NCBI GenBank assembly: GCA_963822905.1
Contig: CAWGJF010000005.1
Coordinates: 1-18,643 of the forward strand
From: CAWGJF01 sp963822905
Lineage (GTDB): Bacteria; Bacteroidota; Ignavibacteria; Ignavibacteriales; Ignavibacteriaceae
Direction: 5' to 3'
DNA: 18,643 bases
Below, one piece after another: positions 15,135-18,643 of this stretch (position 1 is its first letter; each line of letters begins with the position of its first letter). Position numbers and translations under genes: made by a program. The notes beneath the pieces were generated by a model that was given only the letters and a program-made list of their open reading frames with translations, ran no database searches and was not told the DNA's origin.

Positions 15135-16262
15135 TTATTCTAATGTCGAATAGAATTTTTTAACAAAATTTTGAATGTTGTAATTGGAAACCGAACTGAT
15201 ACAATTAGATTTCAATAGATTGAGTTTTTCAGAGCTATTTATCATTTCGGAAATTGCATCTGAAAAATCATCAGGACTATTTCCATCAATTAATCTCCCG
15301 TTAAAATTATGCTTTACGACTTCGCTAATTCCGCCAACGTTTGCTGCAATAACAGGCACACCTGAGGCCAATGCTTCCAGAATTGTTAATGGCAATCCTT
15401 CTGACTCTGATGGTAAAATAAATAGATCGAGTCGCTTGTAGAATTCTTTTGGATCAGTTATTTCACCTTTCAATTCCACTTTGTCAGAGATTCCCAATTT
15501 ATTAATTAGTTTTTGTAATTTATAATACTCCTTACCAGTACCTCCGATTATTAGATGCACATCAGGGAATTTTTCCAACAATTTTTTGTATGAATCGATT
15601 AAAATGTAAATGCCTTTTTCCTTCACAATTCTTCCAAGAAAACCCAGTGTAAACTTATGATTTGAATAATCCCTGTTTAAGAATTCCTGTTTAAATTTTT
15701 CTACATCAATTCCAGGTCGCACAATATAATACTTTATGTCTTTATGTCTAACTTGCTTAGCTAGTTTTTCATTTACAAAAATTGATGAATAGTATTTTTT
15801 TCTTGAAATATTAAAAAGTACAAACCTAAAAAAGAAATTTAGAGGGAAATAGCATTCGCCATGAATTACATTTACTATCTTGTAATGTCTTGTTAGAAAT
15901 CCGGAAATCAGCTCCGAATCTTCACCGTGTGCATAAATTATATCGGGCGAAATATTTTTTAATATTTTTTTTAGTTGATTCAGTTTTTTAAAGTGTGCAA
16001 TTCCGATATTTTTCAATAAAAACTTTTTATATCGATTGGAGAGATTTTCAAAAAATGCCTTTTTCAATGGAATCAAACTATATCCTTTGGAATCTAATTC
16101 GTCAGCGATTGTAATGTTGTTATCGTTAAAAAAAGTGATAATTGTAACCTGTAGATTTTGGTAAGGAGAAATAGAACAAAGATTGCGAATATAATTTTCA
16201 ATTCCTCCGGAGATTGCCAGGTGTGGAATCAGGTGAACGATTTTAATTATTTGTGAGGACAT
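15135..16262 (-). CDS. GT4-family glycosyltransferase (second GT of the operon)
   Basis: The 375-residue protein is a canonical GT4 enzyme. The N-terminal part has SGGIENYIRNL (18-28) and IIYAHGEDSEL. The linker holds VRPGIDVEKF. The C-terminal part has LGFLGRIVKEKG (206-217), LIIGGTGKE, and FILPSESEGLPLTILEALASGVPVIA with the intact Glu288-x7-Glu296 pair, then VGGISEVV. It should catalyse retaining transfer from a nucleotide sugar during surface glycan assembly; the specific sugar is unknown. Its ATG at 16262 lies 20 nt inside the end of the previous gene, showing tight translational coupling. Residues 70-105 are rich in Lys and Leu and may bind the membrane. It is the most typical of the three GT4 enzymes here. 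Confidence 0.88.
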   Translation of the reverse strand: MSSQIIKIVHLIPHLAISGGIENYIRNLCSISPYQNLQVTIITFFNDNNITIADELDSKGYSLIPLKKAFFENLSNRYKKFLLKNIGIAHFKKLNQLKKILKNISPDIIYAHGEDSELISGFLTRHYKIVNVIHGECYFPLNFFFRFVLFNISRKKYYSSIFVNEKLAKQVRHKDIKYYIVRPGIDVEKFKQEFLNRDYSNHKFTLGFLGRIVKEKGIYILIDSYKKLLEKFPDVHLIIGGTGKEYYKLQKLINKLGISDKVELKGEITDPKEFYKRLDLFILPSESEGLPLTILEALASGVPVIAANVGGISEVVKHNFNGRLIDGNSPDDFSDAISEMINSSEKLNLLKSNCISSVSNYNIQNFVKKFYSTLE

Positions 16263-17346
16263 CTTTATATAAATTCAAATATTTTTCAGCGATAGTATCC
16301 CATCCTAGATTTTCTGTTGTGCTGACAGCATTTTCTGATATGGATTCCAGATCGTATTTTTTGTTGTGAATATCAGAAATTATTTTTCTAATATCCTGTG
16401 GAAATTCAGCATAATAAACAAAACCATTAATTTCATTCTGAATAATATCTGAAATTCCTGAATCAGTAGAAGTTATTATAATTAATCCCCGGTTCATAGC
16501 TTCAAGAATGAAAAGTGGGAAAGTGGTGTGAGTTAGAGAGTCAATACATATAAACTGACTCTGTAAATATTGATTTAACTTCTCTTTGTTCATCAATTCG
16601 AAATATTCAATTTTAATTTTTTCGGAAGTTATTGAATTATCATTCCCGATTATATTTAATACGAATTGAATACCATTTAATTCTTCTAAAATTTCAACCA
16701 GCTTTTTTATTCCCCTATTAAATCCGTTTGCTGGACCTGCATAAAAACAAATATTTAACGTTCTTTCAAGATCAAATTCCTTCTTCCTTTTGTTCTGATT
16801 TTTTTCAACACCGTTTGCAATAAAAGCAAAATTTCTATCCCCAATTCTATATTGTTGCTTTGCTTTCATAAAAGATGGGTTCGAAAGAAAAATAATTTTA
16901 TCCGATAATCTAAATAGCAAATTCTCAGCTAAAGAGTCTTTGAAATTTCCGAAAATATTTTTTGAATTAATCGCATTTCTCTTTTCAATTTTAAGAAGCC
17001 CATGCACAGTATAAATCATTCTGAAATTAAGGAAAGGTTTTAAGATTAATAACGGTAGATAAAACCTCTCAAGAGTTATAAAATGAATTAAGTCAGGTTT
17101 TTCTTTAATAACAAAAAACAGGATCCTAACTATTCCCATTCTCTTTACAGATTTGTTTTCACTGACATCAGAAAATCCAAAAAGTCTATTATACAATGAT
17201 GAGCCGTTGTAGGACTTAAAAAAATATGTAACAAAGAGTATGTTGTCATTAAGATATTGGAGTGAGTAAAAAAGTTTTTTGGCAACCTTTTCGGAACCGG
17301 TTAAAATATCTGAATTATTGTATCTACCAACAAAAAATATTTTCAT
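16243..17346 (-). CDS. Divergent GT4-family glycosyltransferase (first GT of the operon)
   Basis: The 367-residue protein has a GT-B layout. TGSEKVAKKLFYSL (16-29) stands for the usual GGxE turn, followed by PDLIHFITLERFYLPLL and YTVHGL (112-117), ANGVEKN, and a poorly kept phosphate loop FYAGPANGFNRGIKKLVEIL. The C-terminal block is THTTFPLFILEAMNRG. Only the second acid of the Glu-x7-Glu pair is present (Glu282); the first position is Thr274. This could mean altered donor binding or a non-catalytic partner role. DSGISDIIQNEINGFV still matches GT4. It begins 13 nt behind the flippase and overlaps the next GT by 20 nt. The start at 17346 agrees with a typical N-terminal strand (KIFFVGRY). Confidence 0.8.
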   Translation of the reverse strand: MKIFFVGRYNNSDILTGSEKVAKKLFYSLQYLNDNILFVTYFFKSYNGSSLYNRLFGFSDVSENKSVKRMGIVRILFFVIKEKPDLIHFITLERFYLPLLILKPFLNFRMIYTVHGLLKIEKRNAINSKNIFGNFKDSLAENLLFRLSDKIIFLSNPSFMKAKQQYRIGDRNFAFIANGVEKNQNKRKKEFDLERTLNICFYAGPANGFNRGIKKLVEILEELNGIQFVLNIIGNDNSITSEKIKIEYFELMNKEKLNQYLQSQFICIDSLTHTTFPLFILEAMNRGLIIITSTDSGISDIIQNEINGFVYYAEFPQDIRKIISDIHNKKYDLESISENAVSTTENLGWDTIAEKYLNLYKDVLTNN

Positions 17347-17359
17347 TAAAATTTAAATT

Positions 17360-18643
17360 TCAATGTTTTAGTTTAACTTTTTTATTATAAAAAAATAAGT
17401 ATTGCAACATTAAAAGCACTTCGGTAAAAACTACAATTGAAGCTGTACCTACAGCCATAAATTCAGGTACTACCAAGAGTAAAAGGATAAGATGTATAAT
17501 TGCTGAACTTACAACGATTTTATTGTATAGTTTATCATAACCCATTGGAATAAAAGTTAAAAACCCAAATGAGTAGCTAGCTGAGTTAAGCAATAACGAA
17601 AGACTAAGAATTCTCAGAATGATTATTGAATTTTCATATTGTGCTCCAAGTAATTTTGTAACTATTATCTCAGCAAATATGAACAGCAGAGTTGATAAAA
17701 CTATTCCTGTAGAAAGTATTAGCGGAAAAATTTTTTTTGTGAATCTTTTTCCTGCTTCTATTGATTTTTTGTAAAGCACACTCGAATGAGGAAAAATGCT
17801 TTGGGTAATCACTGAGAGAACTCCATGTGCTGCTAATCTAATTTTATCGGCAGCAGCATAATACCCTATGACGACGTCCGGAGCGAATAATCCCAGGATA
17901 AAAATGTTTGAAGTTGAATAGATATTGATTGCAATTGCGGATACATAAATATTCCATCCTTCCTTAATCTTTTCAATCAAGTTTTCAATTGATGGTATCC
18001 CAGGTTTAATTTTAAGTTTAAAAAATATAATAGAAAGAGCAATAATCCCCATTAAAACGATTGAACCTGAGTTGATTCCCGCGTAAACCAGGTAATCGTT
18101 TTTACTTTTTATGAAAATAAAAATTGCTGCTGTAAATACTATTTTTACACCTACCTGAATAATTGTTATAGTCTTCATTCTTTCAAGACCCATAAAAAAC
18201 CAGACAGGAAATATTACAGTTCCGACAACTGAACCAAAACTTATCAGGAATAGATTACCTTCAGTCTCGAAAATCTCTACTGAATTAATCAGGATCAACA
18301 AGATTATAAAAGAAATAAATAACAAAGTAAGTTTAATAAATATTAGAGCAGAGAAAGTTATATTGAGCTTTTCTTTATCATTACGATCAACCGAAACTGA
18401 CCTTATACCTGTAAGGTTAAAACCATAATCACATATTGTTAAAAAGTATGCGCTAAACGCAAAAGCAAATTGAACCAGACCATATTTACCGGGTCCTAAA
18501 ACTCTAACCAGATAAGGTAAAGTTATTAGCGGGAAAATGTAATTTGAAATTTGAAGAACAGAAAGAGAAGTAAAGTTTTGAACTAAATTTTTATTATTCT
18601 TCAGCTTGTTAAAAAGACTGAATTTAGATTTAGGTGTATCTAT
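17360..18643 (-). CDS. Wzx-type polysaccharide flippase, 5' end beyond the window
   Basis: The frame stays open from the stop at 17360 to the window end, giving 427 residues. The signature near the N-terminus lies upstream of the TTG at 18325, so that codon is not the start: NYIFPLITLPYLVRVLGPGK and YGLVQFAFAFSAYFLTICDYGFNLTGIRS (residues about 34-82, written here in two parts). This is the classic motif of MATE/MOP-superfamily O-antigen and exopolysaccharide flippases. About 12 hydrophobic segments follow. Wzx moves lipid-linked repeat units from the inner to the outer face of the cytoplasmic membrane. The missing 5' part is probably short, since the visible N-terminus already precedes the first membrane helix by some 30 residues. 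It is the first visible gene of the glycan operon, 13 nt ahead of the first GT. Confidence 0.9.
   Translation of the reverse strand: MDTPKSKFSLFNKLKNNKNLVQNFTSLSVLQISNYIFPLITLPYLVRVLGPGKYGLVQFAFAFSAYFLTICDYGFNLTGIRSVSVDRNDKEKLNITFSALIFIKLTLLFISFIILLILINSVEIFETEGNLFLISFGSVVGTVIFPVWFFMGLERMKTITIIQVGVKIVFTAAIFIFIKSKNDYLVYAGINSGSIVLMGIIALSIIFFKLKIKPGIPSIENLIEKIKEGWNIYVSAIAINIYSTSNIFILGLFAPDVVIGYYAAADKIRLAAHGVLSVITQSIFPHSSVLYKKSIEAGKRFTKKIFPLILSTGIVLSTLLFIFAEIIVTKLLGAQYENSIIILRILSLSLLLNSASYSFGFLTFIPMGYDKLYNKIVVSSAIIHLILLLLVVPEFMAVGTASIVVFTEVLLMLQYLFFYNKKVKLKH

Noticed and set aside
17360..18325. Flippase starting at the TTG at 18325
   Set aside because: The frame continues upstream to the window edge and encodes the diagnostic N-terminal Wzx motif, so the gene is longer and partial.

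Overview
The window looks like a chromosomal segment from an AT-rich member of the Bacteroidota/Ignavibacteriota lineage. Three things point there. A 1.8-kilo-residue gingipain-type (C25) cysteine peptidase carries a C-terminal FlgD-like type IX secretion (T9SS) sorting domain. A Bacteroidota-style promoter (TTTG, 20-nt spacer, TATATTTG) lies ahead of the HxlR gene. Families common in that phylum are present (DUF2130, DUF7793/STAS-SEC14-like, DoxX). Several genes have good Shine-Dalgarno sequences, which fits Ignavibacteria better than classical Bacteroidia; this placement is inference.

Left part (1-7800) is a mosaic of small units. A DUF2130 coiled-coil/nuclease-like gene (149-1426, -) is followed by an integron attC-like sequence (31-105). 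A secreted protein with two tandem SnoaL/DUF4440 domains (1873-2793, -) is visibly richer in G+C than the rest and is flanked by two related purine-rich direct repeats. A qorB-like NAD(P)H-binding reductase and a DoxX membrane protein form an operon (4323 to 3062, -), divergent from an HxlR-family redox-type regulator (4459-4821, +). The shared intergenic region holds a perfect 11-2-11 palindrome, the likely operator. A STAS/SEC14-like protein, a SAM methyltransferase and a lipoprotein follow as single minus-strand genes. A small plus-strand gene (7574-7783) encodes a DnaJ-type zinc-knuckle protein with a C-terminal membrane segment.

Right part (7908-18643) is one minus-strand operon, cut by the window end. 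In transcription order it holds a Wzx-type flippase (5' end missing), three GT4-family glycosyltransferases, a WecB/TagA/CpsF-family glycosyltransferase and the C25 peptidase. Spacing is tight (gaps of 0-13 nt, overlaps of 4 and 20 nt). The glycosyltransferases and flippase would build and export a surface glycan. The last gene encodes a secreted PorU/PorU2-like protease with a segment resembling the ILEI/PANDER (FAM3/POMGnT1-type) domain. Since T9SS sortases attach cargo to a surface polysaccharide, this arrangement suggests that glycan synthesis and protein-to-glycan attachment may be encoded together; this is the most interesting hypothesis of the window.
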